From NCBI GenBank assembly GCA_019022495.1, contig JAFEKR010000015.1, positions 1,116,001 to 1,180,000 of the forward strand: a DNA stretch of 64,000 bases, read 5' to 3'. The position numbers and the translations under genes are program-made. A model generated the notes under the pieces. That model was not told where the DNA came from and did no database searches. It saw only the letters and a list, made by a program, of their open reading frames with translations. This document shows, one piece after another, positions 12,057 through 23,210 of this stretch. The stretch comes from Epichloe hybrida (Eukaryota; Ascomycota; Sordariomycetes; Hypocreales; Clavicipitaceae). Each line of letters starts with the position of its first letter. Position 1 is the stretch's first letter.

Positions 12057-15000
12057 ATGGAACGGAAGAGGTTGTCAGCTGACAACTCTCAATACTCCAA
12101 ACGAGCCAGATGCCAGTCTAGCCGAGAGCTGTCTGAGACGTACAACAACATTGACTCTGTACCCTCAAGGTCCAGGCGAAAGCTTCCGATAAGTGGTGAA
12201 ACTTTAACTGTCAACAAAGGTGATGGGGCATCGATGTTGCCCAAACTTTCAACATCTTCTGAATTTGATTTGTCCTTTGCCTCGTCAACAAGCACTCCAC
12301 TTTCAACATCTCACAACTCCTCGTTTGTGTCTTCCAAAAATACCTCTTTCTCAACAGATAATGCCACAAGCTCTGAAGAGAGCTCTCCGGAGTATTTCAG
12401 CTGCCCAGAGAAACTTATAGATTCGGACAAGGAATCCGAAACTGGTGTTCATTTTTCGCCGAATCCTTTGGAAAATTTATTCCATGGTGTTTTCCGTAAG
12501 GGCCTCTCGACTTCAGCCGTGTCCTCCGAAACTAACTGATACGTTGTGAATAGCCCAATTTGGAAACGGGAGTTTTAATGATGCGCCATTTCACGCAGTC
12601 TGGGACATAACACGAATTGCTCTCCATTGCGGCGTGAAGCTGGATGAGATCAACATACAACACAGAGACTCCGGTTTGTGGGACAATCAATCGAAACTCC
12701 GCGATTTCCTGTCACAGCACAAAGCGTTCAAGAACAAAGAATTACCCGAACCTGCGAGTGAGAAATGTTGGAATGTTGCATCGTCATCTTTTCTGTCTCA
12801 GCATGATGCAGTCGTTTTATCGGGTAGACTTGAGCCGAATAAAGACGGTAATGGACCACCTTTCAGCCTTAAACTTGATCCATTACACACCAAGAAGGGT
12901 CACCGTTTAATTCGCAGATTTGGCTCAGATAGATTCCTGGAGCTGTCAATTCCGTCCATGGGTGACCAGGAAGCCACAAAATGCACTGACGATTCGATTA
13001 CGAGGTGGATGGCTAAGAAGAAGCATTATTTCCTAGGTAGACAATGGTCCGCATTTTTTTGCAAGAGAGATGAAGCAAACAACAAGAAACGCAGAGAGGA
13101 AGAGAAAGGAATGTTCTGGATCAAAATGGTCTTCTTTGCCTGCGACGGGGACAGTTTCCGCAAGAGCATCGAGGGAGGACTCCCGCCACATGACGACGCC
13201 AAGATCCTGAAACGAAGAGTGAAGGTGGACCTCCATCAAGTGATAAGCTGGGCTATTGGAGACTTGAAAACAACGAATCAACAGATGGCCAAACTGTTTT
13301 CGAGAATTGGTCTAAGTGAGACAATCCCCACTTCTGTTTTTCGTTTCTCGCAAACCTTAAAGCACTAACAAGAGTGTCCAGATCTCACAGACACAACCGC
13401 GACAGTTGTCCTGGAGAGACATCAAATATACCATTGGCCTGAAGACATTGGTAAAACCCCAATGAATGATGGAATCGGTCAGATGTCTGGAAATCTGGCA
13501 AAGAGAATCTCCTCTTGTCTGGGTCTCACAGAAGTCCCTAGCGCCTTCCAGGCGCGATTTGGAAGTGCGAAAGGGATGTGGATAGTCGACGATCGGAACG
13601 CTCCACCATCTGTCGGAGGTGATGACTGGATTGTTACATACCCCTCCCAAAGGAAATGGGATTGTGATGACGAAGATGCTCATCACCGCACGTTTGAAGT
13701 TCACAAGTGGTCCCAAGAACCCAAGCCTGCGTCATTGAATCAACAGTTCATACCGTTGCTTGAGGCTCAGGCAATAGACCCAAAATTAATGAGGAGCACA
13801 ATAGCAAATCATCTTCGCCGAGGCCTCGAAGACAGCCTCGAGGAACTGAAGAATGCCATGTTTGATCCCGTGGATTTGCGGCTGTGGCTGCAGCAGGCAC
13901 GCGGCTCAAGTTCAGATACAACAACAAGCCTTCATGACGACCAAGTGCCCTATTTGGGCGGTCTTCCACGGCGCACTGAAGATGTCATAGCCACGCTCGT
14001 AGACAGCGGCTTCGGCCCAAGGACCTGTAAATACCTGCAGAGTCTCTGTCTAGGTCTGGGAAAGCAGCAGGCGGAAGCTCTCAAAAAGAAGATGAGCATC
14101 CAGGTGCCTTGCTCCACGTATCTGTTCATGGTTGTGGACTTCTCCTCGACATTGGCAGAGAATGAAGTCCATGTATCTTTCTCATCCAAGTTTCAGGTCG
14201 AAGGTTTCTGCGACACGCTGTTAGAAAATATGGATATTCTAGTCGCGCGCGCCCCCGCGCATCTACCAACCGACATTCAAAGAGTCAAAGTCGTGTCACT
14301 TCCGCAACTTCGGCATTTGAAGGATGTAATCGTCTTCTCCACCAGAGGCGATAAACCACTTGCGGACAAACTATCTGGCGGTGATTACGACGGAGACAAG
14401 GCCTGGGTTTGCTGGGATCAGGCGATTGTTCAGAATTTTCGCAACGCTCCCACGCAAGTACATGATTTGAATCCCTTGAAATATGTTGGTAAGCTCAACT
14501 TGCCTATGGGCCGAATCCGAGAAAAAGCAAAGGATGTATCAGACATCTGCGCCGACTTCATCAACGAGGGCATCGCCTTCAACTTGCATCAATCTCACCT
14601 GGGCATATGCACCAAGTTCAAGGAAGACTACTGTCGCAGTCGTGGGAGCGTGTCATCCCCTGAGATTATTCTGCTCAGTGAACTACTCAGCCTTCTGGTC
14701 GACCAGACCAAGCAGGGATATATATTCACCCAAGAACATTGGAGGAAATTCCGAGACGATTTGAAGCAGCTCGGTTCTGTGCAAGGTGGACCATGCAGCG
14801 TCGCCAATCGCAAGCAAAATCACATTCTCGACTATCTGGTGGAAGAAGCCCAATCAATCGTTCATGAAACCTTGACGAAGCTCAGCAACGTCTTTGACGA
14901 ATCAGAAGCGCATTGGTTCGATAAGGACTTGACCGCCAAATTCAATACATACGATGAGCATCATAGGTCTGTTCCGGAATGGACCAAGCTCAGGGACAAG

Positions 15001-15465
15001 CTGCGCCACGACATCGACTCCCTCGCAGATCGATGGTTTGAAGAAATAGCGCCCGAAGATAAGAGCGGGGCCTATGTGGACAAAGTGACCAAGTTTTACC
15101 CCCAGTGGCAACGGATACAGCCTCTCGAAGAGCTGGAATCGTCCAAATTTATCCAAACACTTTTTTGTGACGGGGCCAAAAACATTGACTCGAGTCCCTG
15201 GGAGCTGCTCAAAGCGTCCTTTGCGATGAAACGACTGCAGGGGCCTAGGAGCAAGTTTGTGTGGCAGATGGCAGGACGTCAGCTCGGATTTCTGAAGCTA
15301 TCCATGTCTCCTCGTCCTTATACAGCCATGACATCTGAGATGTACGCGGCGATGCGCTGCGACAAGAAGGTTGCAGCAAGGAGACGAGCCCGTCGCTTGG
15401 GCGATCAGGGGATGCCTTGCCATGCCTTGGTCGATGAGAACCACGAAATGATGGACGGCGACTGA
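12057..15465 (+). CDS. Cellular RNA-dependent RNA polymerase (RNA silencing)
   Basis: Three exons, 12057-12495, 12554-13315 and 13382-15465, about 1094 residues. The family signature is clear: IVFSTRGDKPLADKLSGG followed by the catalytic DYDGD (about residues 735-739), with the upstream conserved segments ATVVLERHQIYHWPEDIG, GNLAKRISSCLGL and FQARFGSAKGMW. These enzymes copy aberrant RNA into double-stranded RNA for Dicer in quelling or meiotic silencing (QDE-1, SAD-1 and RRP-3 types); I cannot assign the subtype. The N-terminal ~150 residues are Ser/Thr-rich and probably disordered. The start is uncertain: the frame is open from an ATG at 11865, but the segment between the two ATGs is hydrophobic and atypical, so I prefer MERKRLSADN at 12057. 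Introns have GTAAGG..TAG and GTGAGA..CAG. Confidence 0.9.
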
Positions 15466-16282
15466 AGAGCATGGGATAGCCGTTATCATCGGTAGGACAG
15501 GCATTTCGTATATTTCAGGATTTATTCTCATGAGCATAACGTGCCTAGGCTGCCCAAGTCCGTGAATCGCAAGTATAGGGACAAGAAGCAGTGGACTTCG
15601 CGTTCGCTGCCACACGAGAAGGGATCTTGACCGCCAGCGCTTCACGCCATATTTTATTCAAGACATCACTATCGCTTCAAAGCATGTGTTTTTTTATTTT
15701 TATTTTTTCATTCTTAAATCGTCAAACTCGTTGACGGCGCGCGCCACCTACCATCCACCAAGAATACTCTCTACTACCAAGAGACGCACTGTGAATATAG
15801 GGACCTGTGGTGAGCTGCAACTCCGTGCTGCTCTGCCTACCTAGGTGGGTAGATGGTGAACATGCTCCCTCTACAACCTACGTGGTGTGGCCACGCTCAG
15901 TGTTTTTGCGGCCGAAGAGATGCCGCGCTGCAATCTGACACACTCTCGCGAACTTGATCGCCTTGATCGCCTTGGCCGCAGTGCTCAACGCTCTTGAGAA
16001 ATTTCAAGCACGAAAATTGGAAATTGAGCCTGTGAGACGTGCTCTGGAAAGGTCACCATCATCTTTTACGAGAAGAACGCCACGCGTGCAGACTGGTGGC
16101 TTTTTGAAAATTGAACAGATCAGTTGTGAAAATGATCAAATACATAATCCATAACCCATAACATACATGCATCTCAAGACGTCTAAACCTACCTACGTAC
16201 GCCGACACTAAACCCCACCAATCATGGGACATCAGCTACGCCGTGACAGCAGGCTCATCCCGCGGCTCAATCAGCACCTCAT
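15466..16282. other. Intergenic region, convergent gene ends
   Basis: About 0.8 kb between the RdRP stop and the stop of the minus-strand ATRR gene. It contains a T/A-rich run at 15686-15710. No gene is seen. Confidence 0.5.
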
Positions 16283-19200
16283 TCACAGCAACGTGCTCGG
16301 GCTGCGTGACAGCATACGTATAGCACCCGCAATGTCTTCCGCATCAAGGACCTTTGCACCCGTCGGCTCGCCGTACTTCTTGAGGGCCTCCGCATCCGTC
16401 GACATGTTCAGGAGGCCCGTGTCCACGTTTCCGGGCTGGATGGTCGTGACGCGCAGTCCGGACCCGACCGTCTCGAGCCTCAGGCTCCGGAGGGTGGCTT
16501 CGACGAAGAACTTGCTGGCCGAGTAGACGCCCAGGCCCGGGAAGGCGGCGCGCCCGGCGTCCGAGGAGACGGCGACGATGTGGCCCGTCTTCCGCTCAAG
16601 GAAGCTGGGGACGGTGGAGGACAGGCAGTGCAGCAGGCCCTTGCAGTTGACGTCGACGGTGCGCTCCCACTCGTCTGTCTGGCAGTTGGCCATCATGGTG
16701 AAGTACATTACGCCGGCGCAGCTGACGAGGATGTCAACGGGGCCGAGCTCCTCAGTAGTTATGTCCACGAGGGATTGGACCTGTTCCTTGCTTGACACAT
16801 CTGTCTTGTGGACAAGGATCTTGCCGGCCGAGGATGAGAGCTTGGCCTTGACCTTTTCGAGCTCATCGGTTCGACGGGCTGCGAGGACGATATGGGCCCC
16901 TTCCCCTGCGAGCTTGGCCGCGACGGCGGCACCGATGCCGGAGGAAGCTCCTGTGATGACGGCAACGCGACCGGCAAGACGGCCCTTCCTGGCGGCGCGG
17001 ACGCCGTTGAGCTTGAGGCGAAGGGGGGGGCGCGGCAGCCAGCCGCGGGCGAAGAAGTGTCGCGCGTACGTCTCCCACAGGTTTCTGTCGATTTTCGGTC
17101 TCGAGACGCCGTAGAGGTCCAGCGCCGGTCGCGTCGCACCATCGTCGAGGATGGTCACCAGCTCCAGTGTGTCAACGGTGGGCATGCCACCGCGGAGGAT
17201 ATCCACGGTGAATGGGTCGTCTCCGCCTCGTCCCGAACCGCGCTTCTCCTTCCATAGAGCTACCCAGTCATCCCAGGGGAGTCTCTTCGTGGGATAGCCG
17301 AGCGCCTCCAGGTTCTCGAAGACGTTCTCGGCGGTGACGGGGTTCGGGTCGCCGAGATGGTAGACTTTCTGCTTCGTGCACGGGTGGTTCGCGAGGGTGA
17401 CGATGGCCCGGCTGACAAAGTCGACCGGGGTCATCTCGGCCAACCAGCCATCGACCTGAGGGGAGTACCCCAGATGAAGGGATTCAACGATCAGGGCGTT
17501 CAGAAGATCGTATGTGTTGGTGGCACCAGTCGCGCTGTGGCCACTGATGGTGCCTGGTCGATACACCTTGACATGCATGCCTCGCCGCCCAGCCTCGTAC
17601 ACGAGCGCCTCAGCCACCCACTTTGTCTGGCCGTACCCGTCAGGAAGCTTGGTGGGCACGTCATTGATGTCGAGCATGTCTGCCTCGGTCCAGGCCGTCT
17701 TGGACGGGGGTAAAACACCATTCGTCGATACGTGGTGCACAGTGGCGCCACCACGCGCAGCCAGCCGCAGGACTTCTCGGGTACCGCCGACGTTGGCGTT
17801 TCGAAGAGCAGCATAGGGGTAGACCAAGTTGACGGTGGCGGCGGCATGCACAATGACGTCTACTCTCGAGGCGAGGTCTGAGAAAGCCTCGGGCGAGAGA
17901 CCAAAGCGGTTTCGGGCCAAGTTACCGGGCACAACCTCCATTCTCTCAAGCATGGCGTCGTTCCAGATTCCCTGGTCGATCAGGTTCTTTCTAATTCGTG
18001 CAATGCCGGCGGGGCGACAGTCGACATTGGGGTCGGTGAATCGGATGAGACAGAGGATCTGGGCCGAGGTGTTTTCCAGAAGCGACTTGAGGAGGAAGGC
18101 CCCTAGATAACCCGTGGCACCGGTGAGCAGTATGGTTTCGGCGTCGCTGAGACGACACATGGGTTTTCCATCTCCCTGGATGTCTTCAGGGAGAGCAGCA
18201 TCGGCTGCAAGAACAGAAGGCAGGTCAGCCTGGACGGCAGCAGTGTGGCCATCTCGGGCGGCTCGAACGGCATCCAGGTGGCCTTCCAAGGTCGGAGTAC
18301 CAGCAAGAGGGGCGAGCGGGACAGTGAAGCCAAATGTTCGGGTCAAGCGACCAGCCAAATCGGCCAGGGTCAACGAATGACCGCCCAAGTCGAAAAATGT
18401 GTGGCTTTGTGAGATGGCGCTGGCGGGGATATTCAGTGAAGCGGCCCACGCCTTGATGATGGTATCCATCTTAATCCTAATATCCTGCTCCTTCTTGGCT
18501 TTTACGGCGGGCGTCTTTGGTGATGGTGGCGGCGGCAGAGCCTTGAGATCAGTCTTGCCAGAGACGTCGTGAGTAGGCAGCGCGTCGAGCTCGACCCATA
18601 GAGTAGGAATCATGTAGTGTGCGAGATGATCGGACAGCGCTCGACGAGCCACGGGACTGTAGCCCGACTCATCGATGACCAGGACAGTTCGGCCGCGCGC
18701 CTCAACCTTGTCGGGCACGACATACGCCACCAACTGCTTGTCCAGACCATCACCACGAGCGACGACAGCACAGGCCCGAGCAGCGAGATGCTTCATAATG
18801 GTGGTCTCGACCGCTCCGGGCTGGACCGTATATCCTCGCGTCTTGATCATGCCACCCACTCGACCCGTGATCTCGAGCAGACCTGAAGGGAGAACGCGCG
18901 CCATGTCTCCTGTCCGATACATTCGAGCATGCAGAGCAGTTGAAAAGGGATCCATCTGGAACGATTTGGCAGTCGTCTCGGGAAGATTGAGGTAGCCGCG
19001 AGCCAGCATTTCGCCGCCGACGTAGAGCTCTCCGCCGACGCCCACATCAACTCTGTTACCCGCATCGTCGAGGATATAGATGGAACCGGGGTCCATGGGA
19101 GGACCGACAGGGCACACGCGCGCTTCGTAGTCAATGAAAGTCTTGATGTCGCCTGCAGCGACTTCGTGTGTCTCGCTGGCGCTGTACACATTCAGCAACC

Positions 19201-20092
19201 GGACAGCGGGCAGCGCAGCGAATGCTCTGCGGCAGAGATCCGTCGTGACAACTTCACCATTGAGCCACAATGACTTGAGGTGGGGGAGCGTCTCGGCCAG
19301 AGATGGGTGGCGAGCCAGAACCGTAGCCAGCAGAGTGGGTGTCATCAAAGTTTCGGTGATTTTCCGAGCAGCCAGATACTCTACCAGCAGTTCGGGATCG
19401 TAGCTCGCGCTGTCTGGGACGGCAACCGTAGTCGCGCCGCGGAGGAGCGGCCTCAGCATCTCCCAGGTAAAGAAGACGTTGCAGGCTACGCGGTCACCAG
19501 GCTGGAGGTCGCTCAACCCGAATCTCAGGTTGTATGAGCAAACGGAGGCTCTGTGAGGGTTGGCGATGCCCTTGGGCTTGCCAGTCGTGCCGGAGGAGTA
19601 TGAGACAAAGGCGAGTCTATCGAGGTCGTCGTCGGGCGGCAAAGGAGGCTTGGGCTCTGCCAGAATCGGGTCGTGTGCGCCGACCGTCATGTCCGGCTGA
19701 TCCACGACAATGACGGGAATGTTGACATGCGCTAGATTGCTCGCATGTGCCTTTTGTGTCAGGATCACGGCAGGCTTCGCGTCGTCAATGACATCGCGAA
19801 GAAGAGCGGCAGGGTAGGCCAGCTCGAGCACCAGATAGGCACCGCCGGCTCGGAGGGCCGCCAGAGAAGCGACCACGTTGTCGGCGCTCCTGTTCATGAG
19901 CACACCGACAAGACAGTCACGGCCGACGCCGTACTGGCGAAGGCGATCTGACAGTGCCCATGTCTCGCTGTCAAGCTCGGCGTATGTGAGGCTTCGCTTC
20001 TCATCTTCGAGGGCGATTGCCTGGGGTGTGGCCTGGGCCTGCAGCTCAAAGAGCGCAGCCAAATCCTTGGTCGTATCAATCCTGTTGGACAT
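16283..20092 (-). CDS. NRPS-like carboxylic acid reductase A-T-R1-R2, glycine betaine reductase (ATRR) type
   Basis: A single exon of 1269 residues from ATG 20092 (the frame extends to a TTG at 20137). Adenylation domain, about 15-540: A3 core SYSSGTTGKPKG at ~164, YRTGDMARVLPSG, and the A10 lysine in SGKTDLKAL. Carrier domain with FFDLGGHSLT, phosphopantetheine Ser about 573. R1 thioester reductase with LLTGATGYLG (~655) and YGQTK (~820). R2 short-chain reductase with VITGASSGIG (~1045) and YSASK (~1189). The order A-T-R-R and the length match the ATRR described from Aspergillus nidulans, where R1 reduces activated glycine betaine to the aldehyde and R2 reduces it to choline using NADPH. There is no condensation domain, so no peptide is made. 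Assignment of betaine as substrate rests on architecture, not on checked pocket residues. Confidence 0.85.
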   Translation of the reverse strand: MSNRIDTTKDLAALFELQAQATPQAIALEDEKRSLTYAELDSETWALSDRLRQYGVGRDCLVGVLMNRSADNVVASLAALRAGGAYLVLELAYPAALLRDVIDDAKPAVILTQKAHASNLAHVNIPVIVVDQPDMTVGAHDPILAEPKPPLPPDDDLDRLAFVSYSSGTTGKPKGIANPHRASVCSYNLRFGLSDLQPGDRVACNVFFTWEMLRPLLRGATTVAVPDSASYDPELLVEYLAARKITETLMTPTLLATVLARHPSLAETLPHLKSLWLNGEVVTTDLCRRAFAALPAVRLLNVYSASETHEVAAGDIKTFIDYEARVCPVGPPMDPGSIYILDDAGNRVDVGVGGELYVGGEMLARGYLNLPETTAKSFQMDPFSTALHARMYRTGDMARVLPSGLLEITGRVGGMIKTRGYTVQPGAVETTIMKHLAARACAVVARGDGLDKQLVAYVVPDKVEARGRTVLVIDESGYSPVARRALSDHLAHYMIPTLWVELDALPTHDVSGKTDLKALPPPPSPKTPAVKAKKEQDIRIKMDTIIKAWAASLNIPASAISQSHTFFDLGGHSLTLADLAGRLTRTFGFTVPLAPLAGTPTLEGHLDAVRAARDGHTAAVQADLPSVLAADAALPEDIQGDGKPMCRLSDAETILLTGATGYLGAFLLKSLLENTSAQILCLIRFTDPNVDCRPAGIARIRKNLIDQGIWNDAMLERMEVVPGNLARNRFGLSPEAFSDLASRVDVIVHAAATVNLVYPYAALRNANVGGTREVLRLAARGGATVHHVSTNGVLPPSKTAWTEADMLDINDVPTKLPDGYGQTKWVAEALVYEAGRRGMHVKVYRPGTISGHSATGATNTYDLLNALIVESLHLGYSPQVDGWLAEMTPVDFVSRAIVTLANHPCTKQKVYHLGDPNPVTAENVFENLEALGYPTKRLPWDDWVALWKEKRGSGRGGDDPFTVDILRGGMPTVDTLELVTILDDGATRPALDLYGVSRPKIDRNLWETYARHFFARGWLPRPPLRLKLNGVRAARKGRLAGRVAVITGASSGIGAAVAAKLAGEGAHIVLAARRTDELEKVKAKLSSSAGKILVHKTDVSSKEQVQSLVDITTEELGPVDILVSCAGVMYFTMMANCQTDEWERTVDVNCKGLLHCLSSTVPSFLERKTGHIVAVSSDAGRAAFPGLGVYSASKFFVEATLRSLRLETVGSGLRVTTIQPGNVDTGLLNMSTDAEALKKYGEPTGAKVLDAEDIAGAIRMLSRSPSTLL

Positions 20093-21076
20093 TTCCCTGG
20101 CTTGACTATCTGACCGAGGTTGAGTAGTATGGATCAAGGCGCTCGTCCTTGTACGGGGCGATTTTTATATGATTTTGTGTGCCGGGGGGGGGGGGGGGGC
20201 GCCGTTCGCAAAGGCAATCCGTCCCGTTCACGTAGTAGGCGGGTCAATTGAGCCTACAGCAGCTTAATACAGACCACTTGAGAATGGCAAAAATCGAGGC
20301 ACCTACAGACGTCTGGCTTGACACGCCGCGTCAGGGAAAGGGGAAGGGGGGCTCGAAGGGGCGGGAGACAGTAAATTTGGGGATCCGCGACACTTTTTTT
20401 CTTACTACGCAACGAGGTGTGAAGGCAATTGAGGGGGCAGTCATGATTTGCTGGGACTCGCAAGAAGAAAAACCCACTTTCTTTCTGGCCCTGCTGCAGA
20501 GGGGGTCGCGTGGGCAAGCGGGTGGTCGGTCGGTCGGTCGGGCTGAGATATTATTATCCTCCACGTGGCTGGTCGCTGGCTAGGCATATTGCGTATCTTG
20601 AGCCAGTAGGATTCCGTAGATGGTGGATGGATTCGCCCGCCATCTTGTTGTGACGAGAGGCATCATGTGTTGATGTGTCGGCAACTGGACAGGAACAGCA
20701 AGCGGTCACATGAAACCTCGCCCGATTGGGATGGCGGTGAGGCCCCGGATGCCCAATGGTGGCAATGGTGGGGGGAGAGCAAAAGTCATCATCGTTTGGC
20801 ATGTGAAAAACGGCCACCTGAAATAGCAGCGCCGCAGTGCGAAATCATGCAAGCCATGTCCAACAAGTGGGTATCATTACTAGACAATGTAGACAAGACC
20901 GGTCATAACCACTACATATTTCATCGGCCCATGAGCTTCTCCAAATCATCGCCACGCATGCATGCAAACACAAACAAAAAACAAAAGACGCCCCGGATGC
21001 GAATACTCCAAAAAGCAAAATAGCAAAAGATATACCTACCCGATGCGAGGAAATTAAATGCAGGGCCTGGCCCGCC
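20093..21076. other. Intergenic region upstream of the ATRR gene
   Basis: About 1 kb containing the ATRR promoter and the 3' side of the permease gene. A run of 16 G (20184-20199) lies ~90 bases before the ATRR start, next to a TTTTTATATGATTTT stretch. GGTC repeats occur at 20522-20540. No gene is supported. Confidence 0.5.
20184..20199. repeat. Homopolymer G(16) in the ATRR upstream region
   Basis: Sixteen consecutive G, that is C(16) in the sense direction of the minus-strand gene, about 90 bases before its ATG. Confidence 0.85.
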
Positions 21077-22669
21077 TCAAATTTCCACACGCCCCATCGA
21101 CAGGTCAATGTCCTCAATCTTGACCATCTTGGTGCGGAAGAAGAGCTTGTGGCCGACGTAGAGCACAGCAAAGAGGAGAATGCTGACGTATGAGGCGAAA
21201 AAGTCGCTCGTGCTCCACTGGATGAAGACTGTGAATCCGCTGGTGAAGAGAATCAAAACGTTGAAGAAGAGGCCGAACCACGACAGATATGGCTGGAAGG
21301 GGGCGATGTAGGGCAGCGAGCTGCGAGGGATGCCGCGCGCGGCGAGGACCTTGATGAAGCGCAGGTGGCAAACGCATATCAGAGCCCACACGATGAACCC
21401 AGCTACCGATGTGATGTTCAGCAGCCACTTGAAGACGGTGCCCCCGCTCTGCGACAGGTTGAGGAAGGCCAGGAGGCCCAGGAGCGAGCAAAAGATGACG
21501 GACCAGTAAGGCGTGCCGTAACGGTTCGTCTTTTTGAAGACGGACGGGGCAAGGCCTTCATCGGCGAGGGCGTACAGAATCCGAGTGCTCGAGTAAATGT
21601 CGGAACTGGCCGCCGACAGCACGGCCGTGAGCAAAACGGCGTTGATGATATCCGGCAGGATTCTGACCCCGGCGAGCTTCGCGACGATGACCAGAGGCGA
21701 TGCCGAGCCATTGGTCGCGCCGCTCTTCAGGTCTTGGTTGTCGAAGGGAATGTTGATGCCGATGCAGAAAACTGTCGCCACGAACAGAATGCAGATGCCC
21801 CAGTAGGTAGACTTGATGGCCTTTGGGATCGCCTTGCGGGGGTTCTCCGTCTCGCCGGCCCCGATGCCGACGAGCTCAGAGCCCTGGTAGCTGAAGCCCG
21901 CCGTGACAAGAACGCTCCAGAAGCCGACAAACTTGCCAATGTCGCCCTCGACGAGGTACTCCCGAAAGGCGCCCGGGTTCGTCCAGTACTTGAAGCCGAT
22001 GTAGCCCTGCTGGCCGGCGCCGGCATTCACGCAGATGGCGAAGATGATGAAGCCAATGACGGTAATGACCTTGACGCTGGAGAACCACATCTCCATCTCA
22101 CCAAAGTACCGCACGGGGAAGAAGTTGACGGCCGTGAACATGACCCAGAAGATGGCGATCCAGACACCAATGCTGATGGTGTCGTTCCAGAGCTGGATGA
22201 TGAGGCCCGCGGCCGTCAGCTCGAGGCCAAACGTGATGGACCAACTGAACCAGTAGATCCATCCCATGGCAAATCCGAGCGTCGGGTCGACGAATCGGCT
22301 GGCGTAGACGGTGAAGGCGCCCGCCACGGGCATGTATGCGGCCATTTCACCGAGGGCAACCTGATTAAGTTCATGTTAGCTCCAATTCTCCTCGTCACAG
22401 AAGTCGCTGCGGCTTCATACCATGACGGAGTATACAACCAGTCCTATGAAACAGAAGGCAATCAACAGAGGGGCCGGCCCAGCATTGGATAGCGCACCAG
22501 ATGTCCCAATAAACAATCCCGTTCCAAAGGTGGCTCCAATGGCGATGAATTGCAAGTGACGACCTTGCAGCGATCGCGTCAGCCCCGACTGGCCCGTCTC
22601 GACGTCAGCCTCATGCTTGCCATCCTGCTCGTTGCTAACGCGCGGCGGCGTCTTTTCGTCCGACTGCAT
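21077..22669 (-). CDS. Amino-acid permease of the fungal YAT/APC family
   Basis: Two exons, 22669-22421 and 22360-21077, phase 0, 510 residues. The N-terminal cytosolic tail leads into the family signature RSLQGRHLQFIAIGATFGTG, then LFIGTSGALSNAGPA, and about twelve hydrophobic segments follow. The conserved GSELVGIGAGETENPRKAIPKAI loop after TM5 is present, which marks the yeast amino-acid transporter family (Gap1, Dip5, Agp-type). It should import amino acids or a related amine at the plasma membrane by proton symport; the substrate is not readable. It is transcribed in the same direction as the betaine reductase, 985 bases upstream of it. The transposon island begins about 425 bases before its start codon. 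The intron is GTATGA..CAG. Confidence 0.9.
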
Positions 22670-22757
22670 TTTTTTTTTCCCCCTCCTTCTTTGTTATTCT
22701 ATACGAAGGGGGGCGGTGGGCGGTTTCGGACAGTGGAGAATGAGAAAATGTGTGTGG

Positions 22758-22784
22758 TTTTTTTTTTTTTTTTTTTTTTTTTTT
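22758..22784. repeat. Homopolymer T(27) in the permease promoter
   Basis: Twenty-seven consecutive T on the plus strand, i.e. A(27) in the sense direction of the permease, about 90-115 bases before its ATG. Confidence 0.85.
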
Positions 22785-22874
22785 GGTTTGCGGCTCCCCG
22801 GCAGAGATGCGATACGTGGGTGCGGCTTGCTTCGTGAAGCCCAGGTCGTCGATGGCAATGCACCACGACCAGCG

Positions 22875-22891
22875 AAAAAAAAAAAAAAAAA
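22875..22891. repeat. Homopolymer A(17) in the permease promoter
   Basis: Seventeen consecutive A on the plus strand, i.e. T(17) in the sense direction of the permease. With the T(27) run it forms an oppositely oriented A/T tract pair 90 bases apart. Confidence 0.85.
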
Positions 22892-23084
22892 CCGAAATGG
22901 GGGAAAGGGAGGGTTTTGGGAGGGTTTTGGGATCGAGCAGAGGCTGCGTGGTATTGTGGACAAATCGGGTCTATTATATGGATTCATGACTAGTGAAGTT
23001 TTCCGCTCATCTCAATGCAGTTGGCATAAGCAGCGTTATCAGGTTATCAGCCGGCGTGGGGGGCCGAGCCCCTCCCCTTCCCCC

Positions 23085-23093
23085 CGGGAGTCT
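23085..23093. repeat. Target site duplication, left copy
   Basis: CGGGAGTCT directly before the left inverted repeat. It is identical to 35202-35210. Confidence 0.9.
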
Positions 23094-23210
23094 GGACATC
23101 TAAACACGCATCTGTCAAAAATTGATTACGCATCTGCCATTAGTCCTAATCGGGATGGACGACCCGCCCACCTGTTTTTGGTGTGGCTCGCGTCTATCAA
23201 TCTTCGTAGC
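23094..23210 (+). repeat. Terminal inverted repeat, left (outer)
   Basis: About 117 bases beginning GGACATCTAAACACGCATCT. It matches the reverse complement of 25926-26041 and 35086-35201 nearly base for base, differing mainly by transitions. It is notably less AT-rich than the interior. Confidence 0.9.

Larger units (their letters stand above)
22670..23084. other. Permease upstream region up to the transposon insertion
   Basis: This is all that remains of the native upstream DNA of the permease before the mobile island. It holds T(27) at 22758-22784 and A(17) at 22875-22891 on the plus strand, plus a GGGAGGGTTTTGGGAGGGTTTTGGG repeat at about 22908-22931. No gene is supported. Confidence 0.6.

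Noticed and set aside
21365..22492. 375-codon plus frame
   Set aside because: Antisense shadow of the permease; rich in Asp/Arg with no domain and it crosses the permease intron.
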